Shown: positions 32,236 to 45,187 of the stretch, piece by piece
Layout of the letters: each line of letters opens with the position of its first letter
Position numbering within the stretch: position 1 is the stretch's first letter
Assembly: GCF_018812025.1 (NCBI RefSeq)
Contig: NC_063052.1
Span: 15,849,686-15,913,685 of the forward strand
DNA length: 64,000 nucleotides
Direction of reading: 5' to 3'
From: Megalobrama amblycephala
Lineage: Eukaryota; Chordata; Actinopteri; Cypriniformes; Xenocyprididae
Program-made: the position numbers and the translations under genes
Notes under the pieces: model-generated
What the model was told of the DNA's origin: nothing
Databases searched by the model: none
The model's input: only the letters and a program-made list of their open reading frames with translations

Positions 32236-35200
32236 TTAATCTGGCAATGACAACAGAACAAAACAATCATTAAGGGAACATACACATAGTATAAATAGTA
32301 CATATAGTACAAATGTCTACACATCATGTCTCTCTTCTTTTATAACTCACCTGAAAACACCTCAACTTCACACAGTGTGAGATATTCATAACGCCCAGGA
32401 ACAAAAATGTTGACATATCGTCCCTTAATAGGCTTAAACTCAAATGTTTGTGTCTCTCCAGCTGGGATGGTCACAACAGTCGCAGCCCTGTGAATAAACA
32501 CAGTAACAGAGAAATAGAGAGGGGCGTATCAAAACGGCATGAAGAATATTAAATATACTTCTGTCGAAGGCATGATTTATTCAAAGTAATCTTATTTACT
32601 CATATTCTAACCATTTGTGTAAGCATTAAGAGAGAAAATACTTACAGCTCATTATTGTTGCCATTATTTTCCAGGCTTTTGCCGATACGGATCTGAGCAC
32701 CATTTATTCTCTCTGGAGAACTATCTCCACGATTAGTGATGCTAACCCTGGTTACCTTGTAGACATCCAATAAGTCAAGTCTCCACCAGGGGTCCTTTTC
32801 CCAATTAGTAAATGTGCATGACCCACGACTGAAAATTGGATTCCTGTTGCCATCAATAGCATATTGAGGTCCATTTGTACTGTATGTGGAAGACTGGTTA
32901 GCTTTGCCTCCAACAGCAAGATTCCCTGTTTAACATAAAATAATAAACAATAACTTTTTTTACTTTAATGTGCTAAAGTATAATTCCAATATAATGGGCA
33001 AAATAATGCTAAAATATTTAATCCAAAGGATTACACGGCTCTCTGGAATACTTGATTCTGATTGGTCAGTTGTGACATTCTGAGGTCTGATATTTCCAGA
33101 TAATGACCGTCATCAATAGTAACGCTGTATAACAGACAGTTCATCCGGGTTTCTGAAGCCGGACTTTCTCTGATGTTTCTTGTATCACACCACAGACTCA
33201 CTCTCTCTCATTTCATACAAACACAACTGGTGTGTCTCTGTTATAGTTATTGATTGTATTGAAATATTTTTAGTACTAAGAGTACTGTAGAGTTCGCCTT
33301 GTTGCCAAAATCATTGTTTGTGTACACTGTAATGGATTCTAAGATAACAAACAGGCAAGAATTTAAATCAATATGTCCATGTAATCATTTATTTGGTTTA
33401 CTTGACTGTACATAAACCCTTAAATGTTTGTCTTGCTAGGAATCTTTTTTTTCTTCACGGAAGCTTTGAGTATATTACAAGTGAGCTAATCAAATATTTA
33501 AACTAAAATCAATATTTCATGTACAGAATTATTTATGTGTGGCTAGTAACAATATAATAATCACCCTGTCAGGTTTATTTTGTGATAACAACTGTCTTGA
33601 TGTACATTATATTATAGTTTCAGAGTGTTCAGTATGAATATTATATATATGTATTACTGACAACAACATCCAAAAAAGTAATGAAGAACACTTACTTGGA
33701 CTACAAAGGTATGATGGTATGTCATTTTCTGTTAATAAAATAATATCAGTTATATACACATTAATAAGTACATAAACAAATTCTATCACAGAGTTTCTTC
33801 TCTCTCTGTTCCTTACCTGCAGACACCTCGACTTCACAGAGAGTAAGGATTTCATCATTCCCAGGTAAAAAAATGTTGACATATCGGCCATTAACAGACT
33901 CAAATGAAAATGTTTCTGTGCCACCAAAAACAGTGAGAACAGTTGCAACCCTGCAAATACATAAATAACAGTGTTAAAATGAAAACCAGAGGCCTCACAA
34001 CACATTGCACATGTCTAACAAATTCATTTAATCTGTACTGAAATCAAATGGTTTTGTACAGCACTCTTCACAATAGCTTGTTTGCAATCACGTGATTCTG
34101 ATGACGCTCAAAATTCAGATAGAGGGCAGGAAGTGAAAAGAAGAAAGGACAAGATAGAGGAAAGTCCATAATGTATTGGTTTAGACACTATTTCAAGAGA
34201 GGTATAAACAGAAAATCACAACATATGTTGGACTTGATCCTTACATTATAAAGAAGAGCGATTTTTATACTGAATTGGTATATTTGCCCGTCATTGAGAT
34301 GCAACTTCTCCAGTGCCCAGTTGCGTAAAGCACCAGGTTTTTCCCTCAAGTATGAAACTTAAGGCGTGACTTCCCCTTACCTATGGGAATGTCTATATAA
34401 TTATGGGAATTTCTATATTACATGTCTATATAATAAATGAAATCTTGATATAATACCTTAAACAGTTCTCTAAGGGAAACCGTTAAGTGTTTCACAACAG
34501 CGATCCAGGTTTTGCTGTTATAAATTTCTATTGTTGCCATGGACACGTTATTTGTTATCAGTGTTTATGTGAATAAATGCTTAAATTAAGATGTTTATCA
34601 TATGAAGCGGTCGATCATGTCTCATAAGAAGACTTGGTTCGAACCTGCTCACTCTGTGTAAGACTTTTTTCAAAAGAAGAAGAAGAAGTTTTTCAAAACA
34701 TGTTATACTAAGGAAAATTACAGATAAGGTGCTTTATGCAACTGGACACGACATCCTTATAGAAAAACAAATGAAATCATACAAATCTATGGAGGAATAG
34801 TACTTTTCTGTTAGTGGTTGAACATGCAAGTCATATTGCACACACAAGCCACTCCTGATTGCAGACGCAGGATTAAAAGCCACTTTTTCCTGCGTTTTTC
34901 AGTCAATTTCTTGTATTTTTCCCCCTGATGAGCAACAATGTTTGGTACACGATAAAGACTCTTATGGTTTCTTGGTTTGATCAATTAGAGCAACCATAAA
35001 CGACGCAAAACATAGGCATTTCATAGTGCATCCCTATGTAGAAAATTACTTACTGCCCTCCAACTGCATTTCGCGCCGCTCCATGACGTCATGTGCAAAC
35101 AACCTATACAAATTATTTTTGTTTTATATTGCATTTCTACAAGAAACAGTGGTCTAACCTTAAAAATGTCTAATCACAGTCTGAATAAAATATGTTCAAG

Positions 35201-35882
35201 TAAAGTACATCTCCATGGCTGTGGCTCTCTGAGTGGTTGGTTTGTGGAGGAGGTTCAATTTTGTTTTATTAAACCAGACTGAACATGATAAACATGGGAA
35301 GATGACAGAACAATTGAAACATTTCTTACAGCTCATTGTTGTTTCCGTTGTTGGCCAGACTGTTACCAACACGAATCTGAGCTCCTTTAATCCGCTCTTT
35401 GCAACAGTCTCCACGATTAGTGATGGTAACGTTGCTTATTCTGTAGACATTTCCAAGGTCAACTCTCCACCATGGATTATGCTCAGATTTAGTCTGAGTG
35501 CATGAGCCCTTCCCGTAATTTGAGTCTCTGTTTCCATCTACTGCATGTTGAGCATCTCCCTGTGAGTGGCCTAAGGAGGACTGCAGAGCCATGGCATTGA
35601 GAGCAAGATTCCCTGTTCAATATGATATGAAATCGATAAAAAATGATAAGACAGGTTCAAAGTAATACAAATAAATATAAATAAATAAATAAATCACAAG
35701 TTTTTAATTACCATATTTGAGCCTATAATTTTAATAAATTAATCTGACTGATATATAATAATACACAATGGTTACAGATTTTTAAATCCAGGCATTTTTA
35801 CTTGTATTATTTTAAACATACCTTTGGAATCAGCGACGCACAGTCCAGTAAGTGTTAGAAACACAATCACACGTATCGCCAT
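32236..35882 (-). CDS. Fucolectin-like secreted lectin, two F-type lectin domains, 7 coding exons
   Basis: Coding exons, minus strand: 35882-35822, 35612-35330, 33950-33817, 33728-33696, 32925-32646, 32487-32351, 32240-32236. All junctions have GT/AG, phases agree and no stop interrupts, giving 310 residues. Residues 1-17 are a signal peptide. F-type lectin domain 1 spans about 21-159, a short linker with Cys168 follows, and domain 2 spans about 171-310. Fish fucolectins bind terminal fucose on glycans and act in serum defence. The Arg-x-Asp-x4-Arg part of the fucose motif is present twice (Arg87/Arg94 and Arg236/Arg243). The usual His before it is Gln60 in domain 1 and Phe209 in domain 2. 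Domain 1 keeps the vicinal Cys90-Cys91, but domain 2 has Ser-Ser. Ligand binding may therefore differ. The last exon encodes only the final codon and stop. Confidence 0.9.
33030..33600. other. Intron 4 of the lectin gene, DNA-element-like
   Basis: The stretch gattacacggctctctggaa to about 33220, with gattggtcagttgtgac, resembles the end of a fish DNA transposon. No coding sequence. Confidence 0.4.
34075..35102. mobile_element. DNA-element insertion in lectin intron 2
   Basis: The left end gcttgtttgcaatcacgtga...agagggcaggaag and the inverted right end ggttgtttgcacatgacgtca...ggagggcagtaag match imperfectly over about 50 bases. The 1-kb interior has no transposase frame. It lies between lectin exons 2 and 3. 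Target duplication not resolved. Confidence 0.6.
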
Positions 35883-36058
35883 CCTGATATAAGACACAAC
35901 AACACATCACCTCATCTCAGCATATGAAGGAATAATTTTCAATTTCTCATTCTCATATAAACAAAGAAACATAGAAACATTTTGCTATCGTAATGATAAA
36001 ATAGTATAGAAGAACTCCATGACTTGAAGTCAGTGTAATGTGACTAACCTGCCTCCGT
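35883..36058 (-). other. Possible 5' UTR intron of the lectin gene
   Basis: A good acceptor (tatatcag) ends one base before the start ATG, and a donor (cag|gttagt) lies at about 36049. The lectin message may thus have an upstream non-coding exon; weaker donor-like sites occur at about 39356 and 39575. No transcript evidence. Confidence 0.3.
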
Positions 36059-36414
36059 TCTTTGGATTTTGTACTTTTTACCTTATATACTTTTTATGTA
36101 ACTTAATTAAACTTTATATATAACTTAACTAAAAATGATCTAAAATGTGTTTTTTCAAATATATATTTTTTAAATTTTATATAGAAATAAATTGTTATTA
36201 GAGGTGCATATTGTTTACAAAAGTGTTACAAAAATACACTGAAAATAAGTGCACATTTGTGCAGGTAGCTGCCATTTATTCAAGAGAAATAGGCAGTTTA
36301 AAAATATATAAAAAATTATTCATCATTGTGCAACACAATTTGCATAACACATGCCAAGGCAACTTACATTTCTAGACTTAATCATGAAAAGGAGTGTTTT
36401 TTTTTCTCTTGTTT

Positions 36415-36447
<33 letters not shown>

Positions 36448-37386
36448 ATGCTTTGAGCTTCTCTGAAAACTGGATAAAGTGCAGGTATAATGTAGGAACT
36501 AAAAAGTGAGAGCTAATGAGACATAAATAACTCCTTCAAACTGTAAAAAGTAGCCAAATCCCAAATCAACACTCAGGACCCTAAATCGAAGATCTCATCA
36601 TTTTGGTGTCAGCCAGTCCAGCTAAGCAGGGATTAAGACCATTCACATTTGAGAGAGATGATCCCAACTATAGAATGAACTCTTAAGATGTCAAGAAACG
36701 AATGGTTGAAGAGATGACACATCTTGAGTTTCAGATGGAAGAACCATGAGTTATCACCAGAGGTTGTTTGATCCCCAAGACAGAGACTTAAAACAGACCC
36801 TGAGAACCACATACACTACCTTTACAAATCAAAATGCATCAGATCTTTCCAAACAATGCCAGACAGACTTATATGTGACTTTTATGCTTAGATCACACAC
36901 AATTCATGCAATTATTATAACTTTTGAATGGTTGATGGGAGGTGTGTTATGTGTGTGAATGATTTTGCATTTATTTAAATAATATATTAATCAAATCTGT
37001 GTAAAATCTGTTGTACTCTTTTTATTGACGTTACGTCTAAATTTTACTCTGCTAGCACATGAAAGTTAAGAGACTATGTGACTAAGATAAGAACTGTGAT
37101 TTATGTATGTGAAGGAGAAATAGTCACACCCCAAATTAAAGACAATGTCTAATTGGTTAGAACTCCAAAGTTTAAAACTCAAGACACAAAGAATTAGGTT
37201 AAGGTAAAATTAATTTACACATTATAGTCATTTGTACCTGAATACTATACTAGACCTGAAGAACCTATTTGTTTAATTTGCATTCTATTCTATTGTATTT
37301 ATTTGTGCCATTCCTTGTCATTTGTTCATTTGTTCTTATTTTATTACTGGCTGTTTACTTGTCTTTAACATTAGGCCACTTATTAA
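36059..37386. other. No gene seen; long T-run
   Basis: AT-rich sequence with a T-run at about 36415-36446. The short frame at 36746-36958 has no recognisable feature. Confidence 0.5.
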
Positions 37387-37394
37387 AAAACTTT

Positions 37395-37849
37395 GGTAAC
37401 ACTTTACTTGAAGGGGTGTGCATAAGACTGACATGACACCTTCATAATCATGACATGACACGTGTCATGAATATGAAGGAGGTTTTATGAATGTTTATGA
37501 CAACTGTCATTAAGTGTCATTCGATCAATTATGTCATTTTTAATGCAAAGATGACATTGTTTGAGATGTCCGAGTTATGACAACTTGACATAAACCAACA
37601 CATCATAACCTGTCAGTGTCTTTGTCATGACAACTTGACATCATTTAGCTTTATGGGTTAACATTGCATTAAACTGTCATGTGGTTGGTTTTGACATTGG
37701 CTGTCATGAGGCCATTATAATAGTGTTATGAATATGTATCTTGAGCTCAAGTACAGTGGTACAAATTGAACTTGTCATTAAAATGTCACTAAGTGACAAT
37801 ACTCTGACAAATAATTTTATAACAGTGTCATGACTATTTTTCATTTCAT

Positions 37850-37886
<37 letters not shown>

Positions 37887-38565
37887 TTTCCTCCAACAGA
37901 AGGTCAGATAATAGACAATTTCAAATTTCGTAAAAAAGATGACACTGTTATAAAATAATGGTAACACTTTATTTTAGGGTCTTTTAACTAGTTGCTTATT
38001 ACTATTAGCATTCATATGGCTAAAATATTGGCTATTTATTAGTACTTATAAAGCACATATTAATGCCTTATTCTGCATGATCTTATTCTACATTCTTAAT
38101 CCTACCCAATACCTAAACCTAACAATTAACTATAATAAGCAGTAAATTAAGAGTGTATTGAGGAAAAAGTCACAGTTAATCGTTTATATATGTGTTCCCT
38201 ATACTGAAGTGTTACCAAAATAATGTAATGTAATGTTAACCCATAAAGTTAAGTAGTTTTTTAAGTTTGATAATTAATCTGCTATGTCATGTTTATGACA
38301 GGTTATGATGTTTTGCTAATGTCAAGTTGTCATGACAAAGACACTGACAGGTTATGATATGTTGGTTTATGTCAAGTTGTCGTAACAAAGACATCTCAAA
38401 CAATGTCATCTTTGCATTAAAAATGACATAATTGAGCGAATGACATTTAATGACAGTTGTCATAAACGTGCATAAAACCTCCTTCATATTCATGACATGT
38501 GTCATGTCAAGATTATGAAGGTGTCATGTCAGTCTTATGCACACCCCTTCAAGTAAAGTGTTACC
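37395..38565. mobile_element. hAT-like element with ~260-bp inverted repeats
   Basis: Ends ggtaacactttacttgaagg in inverted orientation, with a perfect 8-bp duplication aaaacttt at 37387-37394 and 38566-38573. The arms hold many copies of tgtcatga/tgacatga. No transposase. A T-run lies at 37852-37883. It carries a second element at 37960-38216. Confidence 0.92.
37960..38216. mobile_element. hAT-like MITE nested in the 37395-38565 element
   Basis: 257 bp, ends ggtaacactt... and ...aagtgttacc, with a perfect 8-bp duplication aaaataat at 37952-37959 and 38217-38224. The host element resumes on both sides. Confidence 0.9.
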
Positions 38566-38573
38566 AAAACTTT

Positions 38574-41500
38574 TTTCATTTATGTTTCTCAAAATGTATA
38601 TTTGGCTGCATTATGTTGCATGCTGTCTGTTTGGTTGCTGTACAGTGATGACTGTATGTTTCTTTGTTTTGGCATTTTTATTTTGTTGTGCTAAAGTAAT
38701 TGCAAATTACAATTACTTTACAAATAATTAACTTCCCCCTTTGTCTTCCCCTTTCAGATTCCTTAGATAAGTGCTGTTTTTAGGAACTGAGGTATTGTAA
38801 TGAAATCTACAAGCAGACATAAGGTAGTTTTAGAATGTTGAAAAACGTTAAATGTTCAGTGTTATTTAATGCTATTTAGAATGATTAGCATTAAACACTA
38901 TTTTTAGCCTTTTAAACTTAATTATTACAGACAAATTATCAATACAAATGATTCTTGATGAATGTTCTTTTGTCATTGTTGGATTGCAGTGAGTGGAACA
39001 AGACACTTCTAGACTCCTATATACTATATCTTTACACCCTGAATTGTCCAAACAAAATGTCATTTTATAAGTAAAACCTCCATTGCATATCATGCTCTCA
39101 AAGAAAAACCACTAACAGCTTCTTCACTAACAAGGCCTTCTTTATGTCAGAACAGTTGTTATTAGACTTTTCTTTTTAACAAAGAGCTGTGTTACAACTG
39201 TGATTGGTTTAGAGTTTTGTGCCAAGAGTTCTGCAAATTTATCACTAGTGAAAGTGACACCAAAATGATATAAAACTGTATTCAATAAAACACTTTTTTC
39301 CATTCCAATTATACTTTTACCCTTATACAGAGAGCATAAATATTCAACTCACCTGGAATTCATCAATGTATCAACCTCACAGAAGACCTTCACAATTCAG
39401 CAGTTATCTGCTTTTAAACAAAATAATACGTTCGTATAATAAATATAATTAACAATATTTTATAAATAATTGATATATTTATTATTTTAAATATGTTATT
39501 AATTTGAGAAATATTATGCTGTCAAATCAAAAATGTGCTATTAAAAATAGACATGAATATTAATACATACCAGCAGTCTTTGAAGAGGGTCTAGTTGAAT
39601 AATATTGTGCTCAGAAATTATGCTCTATTTATTGTTGAATTAAGGCCCTCCCAACCAAATGAGTTTTATCTGATATCTGAAAAATCAACATTAAGTGAAC
39701 ATATTACATAAGAATTTACATTTTTCTAAGCTGATATCGTGACAGTCCTAGTTCAAACTTTACTTTGCAATTCAAACATTCTGATATGCAAAGCGAATCA
39801 CCCACGTGAATGAACAGAAAATGAGGCTTCGTTTTTGTAATCGATCACGTGACTATGTAAGACCAATACACTCCTTGATTCAGGGCCTGGAGACTGTGCT
39901 TTGTGCTTGATATGCACCTCGAAGCTAAAGTGTTATTTATAACATCACTATCTTGTGCTTTGTGAAGAGTGCAGCCTGCAATCCAGTGGAGAGGCCAGAA
40001 ATGTTCAAGCTATGACAAACACAATAAATAGGCTTTTCCTATTTTATATCAAGTATAACATCAGTATAAACATAATGTGAATTACTGTTTAGATTTTTAA
40101 TATAAACACTGAGAAAATGTTTATACTTGCCTTTAGATGTCCTCCTCCTTCACAGGTCCCCTCGCTGCGGGGTTCAGTTCGCCCGGGCCCATATGCATGT
40201 GTATACCCGAACGCTATGCCACACATAAAAACACCTTATTCCATTATTGCATCTCCAGAAAGTGTTATTACTATGCCAATGGTAGAGATTATTCTTTATG
40301 AAATTTACCTTAATTTCACACTTCTGTGATTTGTTTTCTCCATTTAAATAGAAACACTTAATATATTTGGCCAACTTTAGTTTTATTTTAAGAAACACAC
40401 ATAAAAACACATTATTCCATTATTGCATCTCCAGAAAGTGCCCGATACATATTTCTCCTGTGTGTTATATCAATATTTATGACATGTCGACTGTCAGACT
40501 TCTTGTTTCTTGGAAAGATTTTCCACTTGTACTTTCACTATTTTCTCATATTCAACATACATTAACCACCTGACACAAATTATTGTGCTTTTTATTTTTT
40601 GCACAATAATGAATTGCATTTTAATTTAAAAATCCAGCACATTATTTAATTGTATATTGTGCATCTCATTGAAAAGGTTATGGTGAATGATTATAACCTG
40701 GTAAATGTATGATGATAATCAATTTATTGTCATACATATAGGTTATCACATTAGTTTTATTGTTTTTATTTACAGTGTTTTACTTGCGTGTAATCATATT
40801 AAACATTTTTGGAAACATCAGGAAAGAAGTTCTATTCCAAATATAATAACAAATATTCATTTGTCCCACACATTAAGCTATCAAATTGCTTTGGAAGACT
40901 TGGAATATAGTGCACAAAAACTTTTCTGGTGTTTTATAATGTTTTTGCCATTTCTGGAGTTTAACAAACTTGAATGTGCACAGTATCAGATTTGGATTGT
41001 TCTTGACTCATACCAGATCCAGCAAAAAGTGGCAGTATTGAGTACTGAGAATTGGATTGGTGAAGCAATGCATTTCATGTAATTCAACTGCAATTAGCCT
41101 AAATAAAATGCCTCAAGTTGGAAGTACAAACTGTACTGTCTGTTTTACTGTTTTCTTTCAACTCTTGACAGGTATATCTTGCCTTTCATCGGGGCCATAG
41201 ACTGGGATCTTGGGCTCAGGAAGTTTGGTGACCACTGTCTTACACTGTACATTATGATCTGAAAATGCAAATGCGCTCAGTAAATATAACATGACAGTGG
41301 CTATTTGCACTAAGTGCAAAAACCAATAGATTCTATTTACACTAAGTGCAATAGTGATAGATGCTATCTGAGATTCTACAGTATTTTAAGGAAGTGAAAA
41401 TATCATAATTTCATGGGGATAGATTTACACTATTTACACTAAGATCAAATATCAATAGATTCTATTTACACTAAGACTGAATCCAAAATCGCATACTTCC

Positions 41501-42440
41501 CTCCCCTCCAAAAGTATGTCTGAATTCACAGTATTCATAAAAGAGTAGGCAAAAAGTACCCGGATAATCTACTTCTTTTGGCGATATACTCCAGGCAATT
41601 GATATTCATCAGTTTTGACAACAACATGCTTGGACACTTGCTCTAAGGGGACTCCGGCCCATAGAAAGGCAAGGTCCGACCACGGGCTGAAAGTGATGTG
41701 CCATGCCCATCTTGATGAACAGTGGTATTATAACACTTCCCTTTAAATATCATGTGATTGTGTTTTTTCCTCACCGCAATAATGGCAAAGAGAGCTCTTG
41801 CCAAGCAGATCAGCATGATCTTGGAAAACGCGCTCTGTGGAGCACATTGTTTGCAAAGTCTTCCAATAACTCAAGATAAAATAAAAATAAAGTTTACTTA
41901 ATTTTACTTTTGCAAGTTTTTGCACACATAGACTATTTAAGTAAATTTCAAATATGGATTTAAGTTACTTTACTTAGCTAAGATAAGTAAAATTATTACA
42001 CAATGACTGTAACATTCGATGGAACTTTTTTGAGTATGATTGTGGCATTTTGAGTAGAAAATGAACTCCAAATGTCACAAAATGGCAAGTTACTTAACCT
42101 AACCACAAAAGCAATGATAAAACAGTGTAAAAACAGCTGGAAAACGACGAAAAATTTACCTCATTAATTATTCAAGGCCCAGTGCATGATGGGAACACCA
42201 GTATCAGAAAAGTTAGTTTTACTTAATTTTATAATGTTGACATTTACGCTTTAATTTCTACAAGCTTAAATTGAGTACTACTAAATTACTTACATTTGTT
42301 TTGTTTTTTTCTGTAGTATTTACTTCACCATTTTTTTTTTTTTATAGTGTAGGGTTTGACACCAATTATGCATTGTGTGTAAAACAATTGATAAATGGAC
42401 AATGGTAAGACAATTGATAAATTGAGTGTTTTATAATTAA
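38574..42440. other. Gene-poor interval
   Basis: Nearly 3.9 kb without a recognisable gene. Frames up to 125 codons (40705-41082) show no domain and have AT-driven composition. Visible repeats: the 44-bp duplication at 40221/40397, ctatttacactaag-type repeats at 41300-41480, and a stretch at 41480-41600 (gaatccaaaatcgcatactt) that resembles a fish MITE end. Confidence 0.5.
40221..40440. repeat. 44-bp direct duplication
   Basis: 40221-40264 and 40397-40440 are the same 44-bp sequence (acacataaaaacac...ccagaaagtg) with one mismatch, 176 bp apart. Confidence 0.85.
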
Positions 42441-42684
42441 AGGAAACACAGGACATGTGGATTGCTTGATGCATACTGTGACACTCTTAAATTATTTTTG
42501 TGTGTAGTGTTACTATTCTACCACTATATTATCTGCGTAAGCATGCTCAGAGGTGTGCTTATATTTACACACATTTCTACGTATAAGTACAAGTTGGTGA
42601 ATCCCACACTTTGCATGAAACTGTTCTTACGCACTCACTACACACAAATCTGTCCGTACGCACCAATGATAAATGAGGGCCCTG
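42441..42684 (-). mobile_element. DNA-element end truncating gypsy B
   Basis: The minus strand reads gagggccctcatttatcatt-like sequence followed by ggtgcgtacgg, similar to another fish DNA repeat end. It abuts and ends the gypsy integrase frame at about 42685. Its other end was not identified. Confidence 0.45.
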
Positions 42685-45187
42685 GATCTTATACAGGTCA
42701 CAGAGCTGTTGAATCAATGTGGATTCAAAATTGCTGCCCTGCTTGGAATGTATACGGTCAGGAAGCCCAAATTTGTAAAACCACTCTGCTACCAACACCC
42801 GTGCCACCGTTTCAGCACGTTGATCCTGTGTTGGAACCGCCAAGATATATTTTGTGAAGATATCTGTCATCACTAAAACATTCTCAAGGCCTGAACTAGA
42901 TGGCTCAAGGACAGTAAAATCAATGGCCAAGAGCTCATTAGGCCTTGAAGCCAGTAAATGTTCCATGTAACTAGAGGCCCTCGAAGGTACGACACCGCTC
43001 ACACTCTTGGCACCAAAGGGCCACGTCCATCGCCATTCCTGGCCAATAACATCTCTGCCATACCAGTTCAGTGGTCCGCTCGACCCCTTGGTGTCCATGT
43101 TCCTGATGCAATCCTGTTAAAACCTCACCTTTCAAAACAGAGGGCAAGATTAACTGAAGAATCTCCTCCCTACCATCTGGCCGGAAGACATGCCAATACA
43201 AAAAATCTTCCTGTTCAACCAGACGATCCCATTGGCCGAGAAGGGTCACCAAGTCTTTAGACAGCAACTTGCACTCCTGAGAACTAGGAACTTCTCCACG
43301 TCTCCAGAATGGGAGTATTTTCCCAATTACCGGATCAGACGCCTGCAATCCCTTAATATATGCCAGTGGGCAACTGGGAAGTGTGGTCACCACAGATTGA
43401 ACAACCAGGGTTTGGGAATCTGAAGAGGCCAACTGTGACACTACTGTTTGCCTTACTATACCAGGAACCGCAGTAAACGGGAGCACCCTAAGGACCTCCT
43501 CAGTATTTAATGGAAGCTGTCTGGAAAGCTCATCTGCATTACGATTGCTCTTCGCAGAATGGTAACATACCTCAAAATCAAAAGCTGAAAGCTGGGTGGC
43601 CCAACGCTGTTCCATCGCCCCAAGCTTAGCTGAAGCCAAATGACTGAGGGGGTTGTTATCTGTGAACACGATACATTTATGCCCTAACAGGTACTCTCGA
43701 AATTTCTCTCCCATGGCCCACTTGAGCGCCAAAAACACTAGTCTCATTGAACCATAGATGGAAGTATTGCGCTGAGTGGGCCTAAAACTATGGCTCACAA
43801 AGGCAATAGGTCTTACCTTCCCTTCCTGCTCTTGTGAAAGGACAGCTCCCAAACCCTTGTGACTCACATCCACCTCTAAATTAAAAGGCAAGGAAAAATC
43901 TGTGTACACCAAAAGGGGGGCTGTTGTAAGTTTACCCTTCAAAGCATCGAAACTCTCCTGGCACTGAAACGTCCAAACATTTGTAAAATTACGTTCCGCT
44001 TGATTCTGGGGTTGACGACCACCCCATTCGGCTACCAACCTATGCAAAGGGGCCGCCAACTTGGAGAAACCTTCTACAAATCGACGGTAATACCCTGCAA
44101 AACCAAGAAAAGACCGCAACTCCGATAAACTAGTGGGGCACTTCCACTGTGCAACCACTTCAACTTTGCTGGGATCTGTAGCCACCCCTTGAGAAGACAC
44201 CACATGCCCAATCCATTGTGGAGAACCAGAGGGCTCCAGTTAACGCATCAAGGGATTCTTCAATTCGGGGCAAAGGGAACGCATCTTTTTGGGTCTTAGC
44301 ATTCAATTGACGGTAGTCCACGCACATGCACAGACTATCGTCCTTCTTTTTGACAAGTACAATTGGGGAGGCATAGGAACTACAGCTTTCCCTTATTACT
44401 TGAGCCTCAAGAAGTTGGCTAATGTGGGTCTTCACAACGTCATACTCAGAAGGTGGTATGCGTCGATACCTCTGCCAGACATCATCTAGAAGAGGGATGT
44501 CATGAGAGAGCAGATTAGTACAACCCAGATCACCATCTTGGGCTGAAAACACTGACTGGTATTGCTGAAGCAGCTTCCTCACCTGATCCTGTTCACTCTG
44601 TGCCAAAACAGTTAATTCAATAGACTCAATTTGTTCAAGCACAGTGGACTTCGTCTGCAAAGACTGTAAGCCCACTGTTGCAGCCACCGTTTTAACTACT
44701 GTGATACCTTGAGGTAAACTGGTAACAAAAACACTATTCAACGTACCTATGACTACACCAGGAAACAGCAGAGCATCTACGGTCTCCACACTGATAATGC
44801 GTATATAAACGGTACCCCGAAACACCCGTACTAAAGCTGGAGACACAAGTAACCCAGCCGGAACACCTGAATCAAGAGGCTCAAACAGCACAGTATCTCC
44901 TGAACAAAGTTCAGAACATGTTGCTGCTACTATCTGCATCATACCACCTAAAACGAGTCTAGCTTTCTGACCACATACCCTTACCTTACTCAGTGAGCCA
45001 GAGGGTTGGACCTTAAGTTGACAATGTTGAAAGGCCTGCATTACAGGGCCGGGGGCCTCCGAAACTGCCGGCAAGTTAAAAAGGGACGACCCGTGCTGGC
45101 CAAAAAGTTCTTGGTAACAACGACTAAGAATATTCATTCCTAGAACTCCAGGAACTTGGGCACTCAAACCACCCGGGGGGTCCTTAA
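42685..45187 (-). pseudogene. Gypsy element B: pol (RT to integrase), defective
   Basis: Minus-strand frames 45191-44160, 44203-42971 and 43098-42685 give, in order: protease end, RT start (YASPIVLVKKKDDSL near 44380, FSTMD near 44250), RNase H (DNNPLSHLASAKLG near 43650, and LGAVLSQEQEG), the integrase HHCC finger (HQEHGHQGV...CQECERC near 43010) and the integrase core. RT jumps from FSTMD to a VVSSQGV block after the palm, so the segment with YxDD is deleted. In the integrase core the second Asp position reads HSKQGSNFES, Lys for Asp. The core ends at 42685 before the last Glu, where another element starts. This copy cannot make active RT or integrase. Confidence 0.85.

Noticed and set aside
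33607..34005. 132-codon minus-strand frame as a separate gene
   Set aside because: It overlaps lectin exons 3 and 4 in other frames and crosses their splice sites; the spliced lectin model explains the region.
40705..41082. 125-codon frame
   Set aside because: No recognisable domain and AT-driven composition; consistent with chance in AT-rich DNA.
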